A stretch of 64,000 bases of DNA, from contig RPFO01000076.1 of assembly GCA_009746045.1 (NCBI GenBank), forward strand, positions 184,001-248,000, read 5' to 3'. Both the position numbers and the translations under genes were made by a program. This document shows positions 41,444 to 52,075 of this stretch, one piece after another (position 1 is the stretch's first letter; every line of letters begins with the position of its first letter). The notes beneath the pieces were generated by a model, which saw only the letters and a list, made by a program, of their open reading frames with translations, had not been told where the DNA came from and did not search any database. This stretch comes from Mesostigma viride (Eukaryota > Streptophyta > Mesostigmatophyceae > Mesostigmatales > Mesostigmataceae).

Positions 41444-41520
41444 TCTTCTTCTTTTTTGGGTTTTCCTTATCATTGTTGCATGCCAATCTCACCTCCGTAA
41501 TTTATCATTCTCAATGAATA
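41444..41520. other. Spacer of the large inverted repeat
   Basis: About 77 bp, T-rich on the plus strand, between the two inverted non-LTR 3' ends. Confidence 0.7.
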
Positions 41521-42390
41521 TAACCCTGAAGAAAATAATAGTAATCTGACACGGACACTCCAAGGATCACGCCAGCTGCACAAGGTACAACTAACTACAT
41601 CACAAAACTACGACACGCAGCAACATCGCTGCCGGCCCACCATGCAGGCCTGGGAGGGATCTAGACCGCATGGGTCGATCGCGACAAAGTCGGCCCGTGT
41701 GCGGCGGAATATGTAACACATCAGCCACGGTGCGAGTGAGGGTGAGTGACAGGCGCTGCCGCCAATACCAGGACCACGTGCGGGCAGACCACGGGGCGGT
41801 CTGACCCTCTAGGTCCGACGAGGCGGTCTTCACGGCGCTGGCAGCACTCGTGGAAAAACTCCGCCGTCTTGGGGCCCATGGCCCCGAACACCTCAAGGAC
41901 AAAGGGGATGATCCGGTGGGGCCCCACATTGCCGTAGGAGGCAAACTTGTCGCCCTCAGCCACAGCAGCTGCAGCGCCGGCATCCACAGCCGCCCGGAGG
42001 ATGTAGCGACCGGAGAGCGGCCAAGCCACGGAGACATCGATGAGCAGGTGGCAACCCTGCCCATCGTAGTCAAGCACGGTAATGTCGGGGCGGTGGTTGG
42101 GTGAGTAGAGGGCGCGGCCCCATCCACGTCCTCGCACTTGATAGTGGAGACTGTGGGGATCAGACCGACCGAACCATGGCACACACCACCCGGAGGAGAG
42201 CGGTATGGAGATAGAGGAACCAGTTCTGTTTCTGCTGCATGGCCACCCATGCACGCGATGTAGTACGTCCCAGTAGTATCGAGAGCAAGCCCGCAGCTGC
42301 CGCAGGACGCACTGATTTAGCGACGCCGGCCATGCAGCTTCTGTGAGCTCCTGGTCCTTGTCGCAACTGTTAGGACCTAGGTCGCGTAGC
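41521..42390 (-). pseudogene. Non-LTR 3' end with restriction-like endonuclease domain (minus copy)
   Basis: The inverted partner of 40908-41443, longer at the 5' side. Minus-strand frames hold a CCHC-like remnant (about 42300-42230, C-x2-C then YYxAC), HRPDITVLDYDGQGCHLLIDVSVAWPL (about 42115-42030) and the same C-terminal region with frame breaks. At the 3' end AACCCTGAAGAAAATAATAG mirrors the plus copy. Several frameshifts make it non-functional. Confidence 0.65.
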
Positions 42391-43581
42391 TTGCAACCTT
42401 TGCTCCTCGCCCCAGGTAACGCTCGAGATCGCTGGCTTGCTCACTCCAAGTGACAACCACGGTGCGTCGGCAAAGAACTGCCTTGACCTGCCTTAGGCCA
42501 TAGCTTTATGTTACCTCATTTCCATCGTGCCCTAAGGCATCGCCCATCGGCTTCGCACAGTGCACCGCTACCTTGCCAGAGCTCTGCTTACCGCTACCTT
42601 GCATCCTTGCTGCAGGCAGCGTTAAGGATCTCTGACATTCCGCGACTAGGTATCACCAGTTCCTGTCACAGCTCTGCACGGATGCGCATCCTTGCAGAGC
42701 CCGCGACTGGCCTACTGGTCTCTACTTAGTCGCCGGACCGTTGCGCCCTCAGCCTCCATGGACCTGAGTCACGTGCTGGTCCAGGCTAAGCCTGTGCAGG
42801 CCCTGCCTGCCACGTGCCCTGTCCACTGCGGCCTCGGTGTGCACTGCCGCCGCCGCCGGTCGGCAGGACTTCGGGACCTGATAACTCTCACGACCCTTGT
42901 CTGTTTCAGGCAGTCAGCACGGCGTTAGAAAGGTCTCCTCATCCTGCATCCAACTAGCACATTGGTGCCCCAATATGCTAACTCCAACCCTTTCTTGTTT
43001 TGGAGGCTGGACCAGCCTGAGATTCCAATCAGCCATGCTCACTTATGCCACAGACTCCTGACCTCTCCCAGAGGCCAGGGCTGCCCTTCTTTTGGAACTT
43101 GAGGTTTTACCCAAAGATTAGTCTAGAGCCAACAATGGTTCCAAGGCCCAGCCCTGACCCAGATGTCAGCCCCCAACCCTTTCTTTTGGGAACCTCGTTG
43201 AGGAGAAAAGTGAGGTCTCTACATCCAGGCAGCTGAACTTGGACAGAGGAAGTTATGATACGTATTATTGTGAGTTCCTGGTCCTTTCCAGTTATCACAG
43301 GCGCCCGTATCAGAGGCGCCCGCTCACAACCATTCCCCTTCCTTTTCATTCAACAGACATGGATACTTAGAGCCCAGTTAATGCTTGCCAAGCTGGGGAG
43401 CCCATGTCCTCACTGAGGGATAAACTCAGGATTCACACATGCCAGGCTGTGGTCAGCTGGGGAATCGAACCCCACCCCATATCCTCCAGGTTTGGAACAG
43501 CTCTTGGAACTGTACATTACAAACAAACATGACATGGAGATAACATGATTATGTTTTATTAACACGTCGTCTGTAGCCACA
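42391..43581. other. Unassigned region with a tRNA B-box-like motif
   Basis: No coding feature supported. On the minus strand at about 43450-43470, GGGTTCGATTCCCC forms a T-arm-like stem-loop, but no matching acceptor stem or anticodon arm was found, so it is at most SINE debris. Confidence 0.35.
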
Positions 43582-43628
43582 CCTATTTTTAGGACTGAGT
43601 TCAACTCAGTCCTAAATTTAGGACTGAG
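43582..43628. repeat. Triple palindromic AGGACTGAG/CTCAGTCCT motif
   Basis: CCTATTTTTAGGACTGAGTT (43582-43601), then AACTCAGTCCTAAA (43603-43616) and TTTAGGACTGAG (43617-43628) make overlapping hairpins. The 20-mer recurs exactly at 62466-62485, and a hairpin CAGTCCTATTTATAGGACTG stands at 44896-44915. Confidence 0.75.
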
Positions 43629-45002
43629 ATTTGGGGTTTCGTAGAAAATTTGCCCCGATCGGAAGGTTTGTCAAAAAAATTCCCTCAAAATTTATTCAAA
43701 TACTACGTGAAAAGATCTTTCTTGGACATATTTTTGCGATTTTTTTGGATTTGGTATGAGCGGCTAAATGTACGGTCAAAGAACAGGTGGTAAGGGTACT
43801 TTTCCACGTGAAACGTGAGTTCCGGAAATGCACGACCTAGCCATGGCGGCTTGCGCCCATGCATGCAGTTTACGTTTTCCGACGATACAGCTGGCCAAAC
43901 TCAGGAAATAGATTTTATATATCCTAGAGATGATACAAGTCAATTTTCAGCTCGCGGGGATGCGATTTACTAGGTGTCGGCACCGTTCTTGCTGGAAAAA
44001 GCTGCGATCAGGCAGGCCGACGGAATTGATTACTACAACTGCTTTCCGGCGAAATTCGAAGGATTTATAGGTATCTTTCTACCTTTTATCATGCATTGTC
44101 ATAGAATTGACTTAGTGGCAGTATAGATTTGATGATTTCGACCACTCTGTCACGTCATGGTGTGTGTGCCTCAAAGTGCCACTTTTGCGGGCACCGCCTG
44201 GGCCAAGGTAACGCCAGCCATGCAAGGTAAAGCCGGAATATCGTTGTCTCATCATTTCTTGATGTTCTTACATGAGTTTAAGCTTGCGAGGTGTTGCCAG
44301 TTTCGAGTCTTGATGCTCTTTCTTGACCGTTGCCTGCCCCTCTCCAAAACCCCCTTTTTAGATGATGTTGCCAGGCATTTGCCTTGCCCTGGTGTAGTTG
44401 TGCAGGTTTTTAGGCGCTGTATGGGTTTAAACACCTTTATAGATGTTAGTTGTTCTTTTGCTACGTTCATACTGCATAATTGTGTGGCCATGGGCCTCGT
44501 CAAGGGTGCTTTCAAGCTTATATGGGTGAGTGAAAGATCTTGGTGGTAAACCACTGTCATCATGTGCCAGCAAGTATGTTGGCCATGCCATGGCAAGGCA
44601 AAACAGTTTTATCCATGTCCATTCTTGTTAGAGACACTTGAAATATGCTTAACCTGCCCAATACATTGGTGGTTAACACACAAAAAAAAACCTTTCGTGG
44701 GTAGGTATCCAAACCCATTCCCTACGTGCTTGCATAGGCTCTCACACATTATAAGGTATAATATAACTGCAATATGATGATGCAAGCATGTTGTCCTATT
44801 ATGCTGGAAGGGAAATGAGTTGATTGGCATGGTTGGTGGCCACGGTGGTGTGTAGTACGACCGCACTCCCATGCTAGCATTTTGTTACCAAGGCCCAGTC
44901 CTATTTATAGGACTGGCAGTGTTTTGCATGTTTCAGGCAGTGCCAGTGGCCGAATTGAGTCCAGTTTTTTGCCACAGTTCAAGAACTCTAATATCTACAT
45001 GC

Positions 45003-45007
45003 CTATG
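45003..45007. repeat. 5-bp TSD of gypsy B2 (left)
   Basis: CTATG at 45003-45007, repeated at 62222-62226. Confidence 0.9.
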
Positions 45008-45553
45008 TGTTACGCCGCGGGTATCTACCTCCGCCTCTACCTCTAATGGGCCTGATACTACCTATACTGGTCAGGCCTCCTCTACTCAAACCTCTGGCGA
45101 AAGACGAACGTGACGGAGCTGATCTCAATGCATTAACGTAAGTGTTACTATAATACGCCATACAACCATTTACCAAAACCCGTTTACTCCAGGAAAAGAG
45201 GAAGGAAACACAACTACACTGCCGTGACCCAAGCCTATATGTGTTAATTCATTTAACACACGCCGAGTGCACACACAAGGGGTAGAACACGCATAAATGG
45301 CCACCAACGGTCCAACACGCTCGGGCCGACATGGCCCTCGCCTACAGATGCACGCTGGTCCACTACATTCTACCAAAGGATCAGGACCACTAGTAAAGTA
45401 CGCGGCGCGGCGCCCAACGGCACCCAATGTACCACAGTACTGTTACGAAGACAATAATGTCCCGGTAGGAGCCTAAACGTAAACCTAGGGACAACTGAGG
45501 CAAAAGACCTAATTTACGTCCGTAACTACAACGAATTGTTACGCGACGTAACA
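45008..45553 (-). repeat. 3' LTR of B2 (546 bp)
   Basis: Begins TGTTACGCCGCGG and ends CGACGTAACA on the plus strand, the same as 61676-62221. Confidence 0.95.
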
Positions 45554-45566
45554 CCTCCCCCCCCAC
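45554..45566 (-). other. Polypurine tract of B2
   Basis: On the minus strand a G-rich tract (GTGGGGGGGGAGG type) directly precedes the 3' LTR, as in B1. Confidence 0.8.
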
Positions 45567-45924
45567 AAAGGTAGGGAGCCCTCTCCCTACGCACTGGGAG
45601 GAAACGAAGGGGTAGGAAAAACCTAATGCACCCAACACACACCAACACAATCGATAGACCATCCCAGATACAAAACACCAATAGTTCACACGGTCTCCAC
45701 CACCACGCCGGGTGGTGTAGGGTTAGCCAGCACCAAGCCTGGTGGGAGGTTCCCCTAACTGCCTGGAACGGAGTCCTGGCCGGGGGGGAACGGCACTGGG
45801 CAGGACACACAGAGTAAACACATCGGCGTCAAGGACCAAGAACGTCAACCAACTGGCCAGAATATGAGGGCGACTCTACATACCGGAGGGACAACACCCT
45901 CAGGTCGGGCCTAAGGCCCTCTAT

Positions 45925-48235
45925 CTAATGGCCATCCGTCTGGTAGGTACCACGGGAGGCCAGCAGGACATCCAGGTAGGCCTGGTAGTGGGCCACATCC
46001 TCGACATTGTCATGCCTATCTACAGTGAGGAAAACATCGGCCCACACACCGTCAGGAAAAAGGCCCAGAAAGGCCCAGTAATACCTATGCTGCGTAAGAA
46101 CGACCTGGCCACGGGCCCAGTCCAGGAAGCCACAGGCAAAGAGGCGAAGGAAAGGCTCTACCGCGATCAAACAGAGGGCCCGCAGGAGGAGACGATGGTA
46201 CCGGATCCGAGGGCGCAAACCCGTCGGGAAAAACAGGTCCACCAAGGGCTCCACGTTGGACGGCCACATCCGGATGTGCCGAACCTCTCGGGAGCGCCAC
46301 CGACGAGCACACTGGCGCAACCCGAATGTCTCCAGGTAGTCGCTGGCCCGAGGAGGAGGGTGGCAACGGGAGTCTAGACCCTGGCCCGGGATGGGTGCCG
46401 GACGACGGGCATCCCACTCGAGGATAGGCTGGAGGACCGTGTTGTACGCAGCACCCTGTACCGCCGGAAACTCTACCGTAAGGGCATCCGAAGCCATAAT
46501 GCTCAGAGGCGGAGGGTAAGCCCACTGGAACCCACCGTAGGTGTCCAAGTCGTTATGGCGCCTAGCCCAGCGATACAGAACGCGCCGGACCAGGATCTCA
46601 CCCTCGAACACCGGATCAGCTAAAATAACCATGTCGAAGGGAGGCCGATCAGTCTCAATGGGTAGGCCACGATCCCGAGGCGCCCGACACACCTGGGAGA
46701 ACCCGTAGGACATGGGGGAGATGGCAAGCTCAGCAGAGGCGCGCGGCAGGTCACACTGTCGGCAGGCGAGTGCGGACATACCATACCCAGGAATGGGCGT
46801 GTCGCGCGACTCCGGCGTCGCATGCACCACAGAAGGGGCCCTGTCCCGATCACCCTGGGACAACTCCCGGAGGGAATCGGCAGCGCGGGTGACGCGAGGA
46901 TCCTGACCGGTGGACCGAACAACCGCGGCCAATGACCGCGAGGCCGAAGGAGCAGGGACCGAAGCAGGGGCCGACGCAGGGGCAGGAGCCGACACCGACG
47001 CAGGGGGCACTGGTAAAACAGGAGGTCGCGCCGGACCCGAAGCCAGAGAGGGCCGTGACGGACCCGCCATCGGCGCAGGCGCGCCGGTCTCCGTTGCCGG
47101 TGCACCCTCAGGCCACATATTGAAGATAGGGCCCGTAGGGACAGGCAGCCCGGCATAAGATTGGTTACCATCCAAGCTCCAGTCGGGAACCGGGATCCTC
47201 TGCGGGGGACCACCCTCCCAAAGCCTGGGATGGTCGCCCGTGTCGCTGAAGAAACCACGAACTGGCTGTGAGGGCGCGGCGGACGGCCCAGAGGGGCGAC
47301 GGCGGGCACAGCCGAAGGGGCTGAAGACTCGCGCCGAGGCGCGGGAACGTTGGCCGCAGGCACGGAGGCAACCGGAGGTGTCGAAGCCACAGCAACCGAA
47401 GGGGTAGGGGGCGCCGGCGAAACCACAGGTGCCGAAGCAACCAAAGGGGTAGGGGGCGCGGACACCACAGACACCCCACCTGGCGTGGCCGGAGTCTGCG
47501 CTTGGGCCGCCAGGAAGGCCCCGAACGCCGTGGTCAGGGACTGGATCTGAGCCTGCATAGCCGAGACCGTCGCCGAAAGAGGATCAGGCAAACCCGAAGG
47601 GGTAGGCTCTACTGCAACATCCCGGGTCGACCGAGGGGACGACGGGACCGGAGAGGAGGAACAGACGCCGAGGAGGCGGACGCAGCGCTCGAGGCAGAAT
47701 AGTCTGGCGTATAATGTACCTCGGCTGGGGCGCCCGAAGGGGCAGGACCACTAACCGCTAGTTCCGCCGACTGATCAGCTATCTCCATGAATTCTACGGC
47801 CCGTAAAAGGTCACAGGGGTTCTCATCTACCTCAGCATCGCCCTCAGCCGGAAGCCAAGGGAACACCTCCCGTAGGCAGGTACGGCCCACAGGGGTAGAG
47901 AGGTAGGAGAACACACGGCAGCACCGGAGAACCGCATCTATCTGTCCCAGGGCGGGACAGCTGGAACCACACCCCAACAAACAGTGTCCGGCATCGTCGA
48001 ACCCGTGCAGGACAAGCTGGTGCGGCTCATCAGGGGAAGGACCATACCACGTGACTCCGAAGAGGGCCGCCCTGACTAAGCCCGCATGTTGGGCCTGAAG
48101 GGCCGGCTGCGCAACGCCACCCGGGTAACTTGATCGCGACACCCAGCGGCCCGGAAGGGCCTCGAAATACAGCTCAGGGTCCGGTAGGGGCGGGGACGGC
48201 AGCGAACTCTCAGCCGGAGGGGTAGGCTCTGACAT
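45925..48235 (-). pseudogene. Large third ORF of B2, two frameshifts
   Basis: The ATG at 48235 (MSEPTPPAESSLPSPP) matches the start used for B1. The frame is lost near 47650, continues in a second frame (48-nt-scale overlap, LPDPLSATVSAMQAQIQSLTT) and shifts again near 47250 into the frame that ends at 45925 (GTYQTDGH). Conserved N- and C-terminal regions equal B1 apart from scattered substitutions, mostly conservative. B1 has one open frame here, so the breaks are specific to B2. Confidence 0.75.
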
Positions 48236-48313
48236 GACGGCTGCGGAGGGGGGGGGACAACCAACTGCACCCGTCGACAGCAGGCATAATATAAGAGAGG
48301 AGAAGGTCTACTG

Positions 48314-50134
48314 CTAAAGCTTGTGCAGGGTTTTATATTCCTGCAGCAAGCGACTACACCCATCTAGCTCGCTTTCCGTATACCAGACCTTATCTACTTC
48401 ACTGCGAGCATACATCCACTTCACTTTGTACTGACGCTGGGTACCGCGGCCCTTTTTGACATCTCTATGGGCCACGATGCTTTCTACTTCGTCTTCTACT
48501 TCCCCAGTGTCAGGGTTATGCTCTAAAGGGGCAGGCGCTAGCTCTCTACCAGCGAACGTGCTTTGGTGATAAAGCTTCAGCTGGCTCCTATGGAAGGTGT
48601 TTGAATGTGTCTGCCAAGAGGTAGGGATATCGACTTTATATAAGAAATTTCCTACTCTAGACAACACATGGAAGGGTCCTAAGAAGGCGGGCCTAAGCTT
48701 CACTTTAAGTTCTGCTTCAAACTTATGAGCAAAACGGCCAACACGGGGGCCTTCTACTAATACTAGATCTCCTATTTCTATCTCAGGTGCTCTTCTATCT
48801 AAGGAGGCACGCAACCTAGCAAGGTACTTAGACTGAGCTTTTTGGTACCCTGCGATCGCGTGGTCATGAGCAGTTTTCATTCTATCTAGTAAGGACTGTA
48901 CACCTTCTACCGTATCTCGGGACACATCATCCTTGTCCCGTAGAGGACTAGCTAAGAGAGAGGTAGGAGTAAGAGGCTGTCTACCAGTATCTAAGAAGAA
49001 GGGCGTATATCCATGCGCAGCTTGGGGACAATTGTTGAGGGAGAACTCTACCAAACATAAATAATCCTCCCAATCACTACCCGAGCCATTAACATAGTGT
49101 CTAAGCGCTTCTTCTACTACCCTATTAAGACGCTCCACTAAATGAGAGGAGGAGGAGTGATAGGCAGTACCGTAGGTAACCTTGGTACCGATGGCAGCGA
49201 AAAACTGCTGCCAAAAATCTGAGGTAAATAACTTATCCTTATCACTAATAAACTGCCTACTCAAACCATGATATCTGTATACATTATTGAGGTATAGGCG
49301 TGCGCAATCACGTGCTGTGAGTTCTAAAGGACACGGCACAAGATGGCACATACGCGTAAAACGATCTATGAACACAAGGATTTGGGCATTGCCTCTATCA
49401 TTCTTTCTAAAAGGTCCTACAAAATCCATCATGATAGAATCCCACGGCATGATGGGGTCAGGCAAGGTCCTAGGTTCTGCTATCTGTCCTACGTTATTGG
49501 GTTTCATCTCCTGGCAAGATTGACAAGTTCTAACATACTCATCTACATCCTTATAAAGGGAAGGCCAGTAATAAGAGCGGGCTACTAAGTCCCGTACCCA
49601 TTTACCACCCTGATGAGCAGCTAAGTCATGCAACTCAAAGAGCAAGGAGGAGCGACAGATAGGAGGGACATACAGGCGCCATTGAGGGGGAGAATCTGCT
49701 ACCTGCACATATAAAAACCCACCTACAAATTTACAAGGATGCTTGCCTAATTGTTGGGGATGTGCAGCAATGGCAGCTAATGCTTCCGGCTCAGTGGCCG
49801 TAAATCTACTAATAAGGCGTTCAAGATCAGAGGTAGGCATCGCTACAGAGGTATCCAGAACAGGTTTAAAGAGATCTCCTACCGCCTTGCCAAAGAGAAG
49901 GGGAGGTCCTAGAGGGACTACGTTTTCATAAGACTTTCCTGACCTAGTCGCTATATGGCTAAGCGGTATAGAAATTTTATTTTTCCCCTCCCCCCCCACC
50001 GAGGCCACGGGAAGGGCCTCACACGGGAGAGAGAGTCCTACGTGAGAAAGGAGATCAGGCATGCGAACAGCTGTATGAAAGAGGTAGGCGTAGGATTCAT
50101 CATCAGGTAGTTCACCATAAGGGGTTACACCCAT
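48314..50134 (-). CDS. pol: Pol of B2: integrase with chromodomain
   Basis: One open frame carries the end of the RNase H-integrase linker, the HHCC zinc domain, the DDE core (DFVGPF, ISDKDKLF, VERLNRVVEEALRH) and the C-terminal chromodomain (VESIVAHRDVKKGRG, YKVKWMYA). It shows that in this family RNase H and integrase are continuous, because it reads GKSYENVVPLGPPLLFGKAV where B1 stops. It starts at 50134 only because a B2-specific frameshift lies just upstream. Confidence 0.92.
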   Translation of the reverse strand: MGVTPYGELPDDESYAYLFHTAVRMPDLLSHVGLSLPCEALPVASVGGEGKNKISIPLSHIATRSGKSYENVVPLGPPLLFGKAVGDLFKPVLDTSVAMPTSDLERLISRFTATEPEALAAIAAHPQQLGKHPCKFVGGFLYVQVADSPPQWRLYVPPICRSSLLFELHDLAAHQGGKWVRDLVARSYYWPSLYKDVDEYVRTCQSCQEMKPNNVGQIAEPRTLPDPIMPWDSIMMDFVGPFRKNDRGNAQILVFIDRFTRMCHLVPCPLELTARDCARLYLNNVYRYHGLSRQFISDKDKLFTSDFWQQFFAAIGTKVTYGTAYHSSSSHLVERLNRVVEEALRHYVNGSGSDWEDYLCLVEFSLNNCPQAAHGYTPFFLDTGRQPLTPTSLLASPLRDKDDVSRDTVEGVQSLLDRMKTAHDHAIAGYQKAQSKYLARLRASLDRRAPEIEIGDLVLVEGPRVGRFAHKFEAELKVKLRPAFLGPFHVLSRVGNFLYKVDIPTSWQTHSNTFHRSQLKLYHQSTFAGRELAPAPLEHNPDTGEVEDEVESIVAHRDVKKGRGTQRQYKVKWMYARSEVDKVWYTESELDGCSRLLQEYKTLHKL

Positions 50135-50165
50135 AGTAGTAGGAACTAGAGTAGTATTGAGAACA

Positions 50166-50519
50166 TCAAGGTCCTCGAAAAAGGACTAGTCTGCACGACG
50201 AGATCGAGAGTGCATCTGGTACTATGTTATCTACACCCTTGACATACTGAAGTTTAAAAGGGGAAAACTGTGCTAAAAATTCCATCCAGCGCGCTTGCCG
50301 AGGGGTAAGGTTGGGTTGGGAGAGAAGATGGGTAAGGGGACGGTGATCCGTTTGGATAACTACTCTATAAGGATCTAGTTCACAGGGTTCATTCAAGCAG
50401 ACATCAAATTGAGCACCTTTAAGAAAGTGCTGCCACGCGTGGCAACAATACACCACAGCTAAGAGTTCCTGCTGGTGTACGGGATAGTTACGCTCCGCAG
50501 GGAGCATTGTCCTAGAGAT
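50166..50519 (-). pseudogene. pol: Pol of B2: RNase H, C-terminal part
   Basis: Begins at SRTMLPAERNYPVHQQELLAVVYC directly after the nested insertion, includes VIQTDHRPLTHLL and ends in a changed frame (PDALSISSCR instead of PDALSRRADYS). The N-terminal RNase H part is at 55909 upward. Confidence 0.85.
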
Positions 50520-50898
50520 TCGGGGTTCTCTGAACATAGTTTCTTTATAGTGATACGGAAGGGGAGCCGCTGATGCTAGGTGAAATAGAGCTGGGTGATG
50601 TGATCGTAATAAGGTTGATTAGGCTTCTAGTGTACGAGTATTACGGAAGATATGGCCTAATTGTTGCGGCCCATACCTTGACGGTGTGCTGAGTACCTTG
50701 ACGACGGATTTTTGCGTCTAGGTTCTCCTAGCAGATCTGTGATTGCGGACGGGTTTGCAACAGGCAATATCTGAAGTAAAACTTGACGGCTAAAACTGTT
50801 TAGAGGCCGTTGCCGGATCTGGCCGTTGGTAGAGAGCCGTTGGCCTTGAAACACGATAAAAGCTTGCTCACCTAGCTCATGGCGGTCTCTTTTGTTTT
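50520..50898 (+). repeat. A1 split direct repeat
   Basis: 379 bp starting TCGGGGTTCTC and ending CTCTTTTGTTTT. Equal to 55363-55741. Confidence 0.93.
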
Positions 50899-50969
50899 AA
50901 CGAAGGCGGCGACAGGGGTCAGGGGCAGCGTAGCTGACGCCCAGAATTCCTTTCTGCAAAGCGGCTGGG

Positions 50970-52028
50970 ATGCCGAAGCCCGGGCGGAAGCCAGGTTCGA
51001 CAGGTGCTGGGAAGCAATTACCGAAAGCTAATCCCGAGGTGCCGACAGCTACTAAACAGACGGGAAAGGGCCGACTAGGCTGGCCGACGCAGAAGAAAAG
51101 GCTCCATCAGGAGCTCTCCACTTGCTCGGGCCTGCCTGAAGTGTGCGCTGCCTTTGAGGCGGTCCTCGGGACCGACTGGGTAACTACTGTCAGCCGGTGG
51201 TCTGCGGCCCAGCTGGAGTCCGTCGTTGGACTGCTGGTCGACCACGTGGACGGGCCTGAAATTCTGGCAGCAGCGGACCCAAACGAAGCGCTAGTGGCAG
51301 CCCTCCAAAGCGCCCGGGACTTGGCGGACTCGGACGAAGAGGAGATGCAGCCACCACGCCGGCCCACGAAAGGGGCGAAAAAGGGGACGAAAAAAGTCGG
51401 AAGCCCAGCCCCGAGCAAGGGAAAGGCCGCGGGGGATGTGAGGGAGCAGCTCTTGGAGCTGGCGGCTATTATTGGCAAGCAGGGGCAGGCGGGCAAAGAA
51501 GAGGAGGAGGAGGAGGAGTCCGAGGAAGAGGATTTCCTGACGAAATTGAAGGATGCGCTGGCCGGGGCAGATGGGGCTTCCAGGAAGCCGAAAAAGACCA
51601 AAGGGGTGACGCTGCCCACTCGAGCACAAGTGGTGAATTGGAGGGTGCAAGAGAGAGTGCTCCCCGAGGTGCTCGAGGATGCCAACGACAATGGAGGGGG
51701 GATAAAGAGTTGGATCATGGCTACTCGCCAAGGGGGGTGGAGGAACCAGGAAAGCAGGAAGGTGGTCATGAACATCGCCCTGGCCATGGACACACTCTTC
51801 AAGGAGTTGGGGCCGGCAGCCGGGGAGTTGGCTGGGGTAGAGTATCTCATGAGGGTGGTGGCAGCCATGCTCCTAGTGGAGAGCCAGGGGTCAGGAGGGT
51901 GGAAGGTGGCTGGCCACCTCCTTGCTCTCAAGGAAGATGCCTCCTTGGTGAGCAACCCGGCCATGAAGATGGCCCTGCAAAGCGCCACGATGATGGAGAA
52001 GCTGGGCAAGGCCCAGCAAACCAAGTAA
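50970..52028 (+). CDS. ORF1 (Gag-like) of the tyrosine-recombinase retrotransposon
   Basis: The ATG at 50970 opens 352 codons. A basic N terminus (MPKPGRKPGSTGAGKQ, KKRLHQE) is followed by a Lys-rich linker and an acidic patch (GKEEEEEEESEEEDFL, about 51495-51540). The C-terminal helical-looking domain reads VVNWRVQERVLPEVLEDAND, RKVVMNIALAMDTLFKEL, VAAMLLVESQGSGGWKVAGHLLALKEDA. No zinc knuckle is seen. Position before pol and composition suggest a Gag-like nucleic-acid-binding protein; no sequence family is recognised. Pol opens 47 bases after its stop. Confidence 0.75.
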   Translation: MPKPGRKPGSTGAGKQLPKANPEVPTATKQTGKGRLGWPTQKKRLHQELSTCSGLPEVCAAFEAVLGTDWVTTVSRWSAAQLESVVGLLVDHVDGPEILAAADPNEALVAALQSARDLADSDEEEMQPPRRPTKGAKKGTKKVGSPAPSKGKAAGDVREQLLELAAIIGKQGQAGKEEEEEEESEEEDFLTKLKDALAGADGASRKPKKTKGVTLPTRAQVVNWRVQERVLPEVLEDANDNGGGIKSWIMATRQGGWRNQESRKVVMNIALAMDTLFKELGPAAGELAGVEYLMRVVAAMLLVESQGSGGWKVAGHLLALKEDASLVSNPAMKMALQSATMMEKLGKAQQTK

Positions 52029-52075
52029 ACACCGAAAGGGTAAACCGCTCCCCCTTCCCACTGCCTCTTCCTACA

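Larger units (their letters stand above)
43582..45007 (+). mobile_element. Diverged repeat related to the interior of the piggyBac-like element (left of B2)
   Basis: Between 43800 and 44550 the plus strand encodes short stretches resembling those on the minus strand of 24219-25015: MAACAHA, RCRHRSCWKKLRSG, PLSKTPFLD, FRRCMGLNT. It begins and probably ends with AGGACTGAG hairpins, the far end lying at 62460-62485 beyond gypsy B2. No intact protein. Superfamily not determined. Confidence 0.5.

Noticed and set aside
43450-43470. T-arm-like GGGTTCGATTCCCC, possible tRNA gene on the minus strand
   Set aside because: No acceptor-stem partner, D arm or anticodon arm found at tRNA spacing; left as possible SINE debris.
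45170-45427. Frame of 86 codons inside the B2 LTR (also 61838-62095)
   Set aside because: It lies in the LTR, has no counterpart in the B1 LTR at protein level and starts without support.
51638-52075. Earlier start of pol in the tyrosine-recombinase element
   Set aside because: The open stretch is the shadow of ORF1; the first ATG after ORF1 is at 52076.
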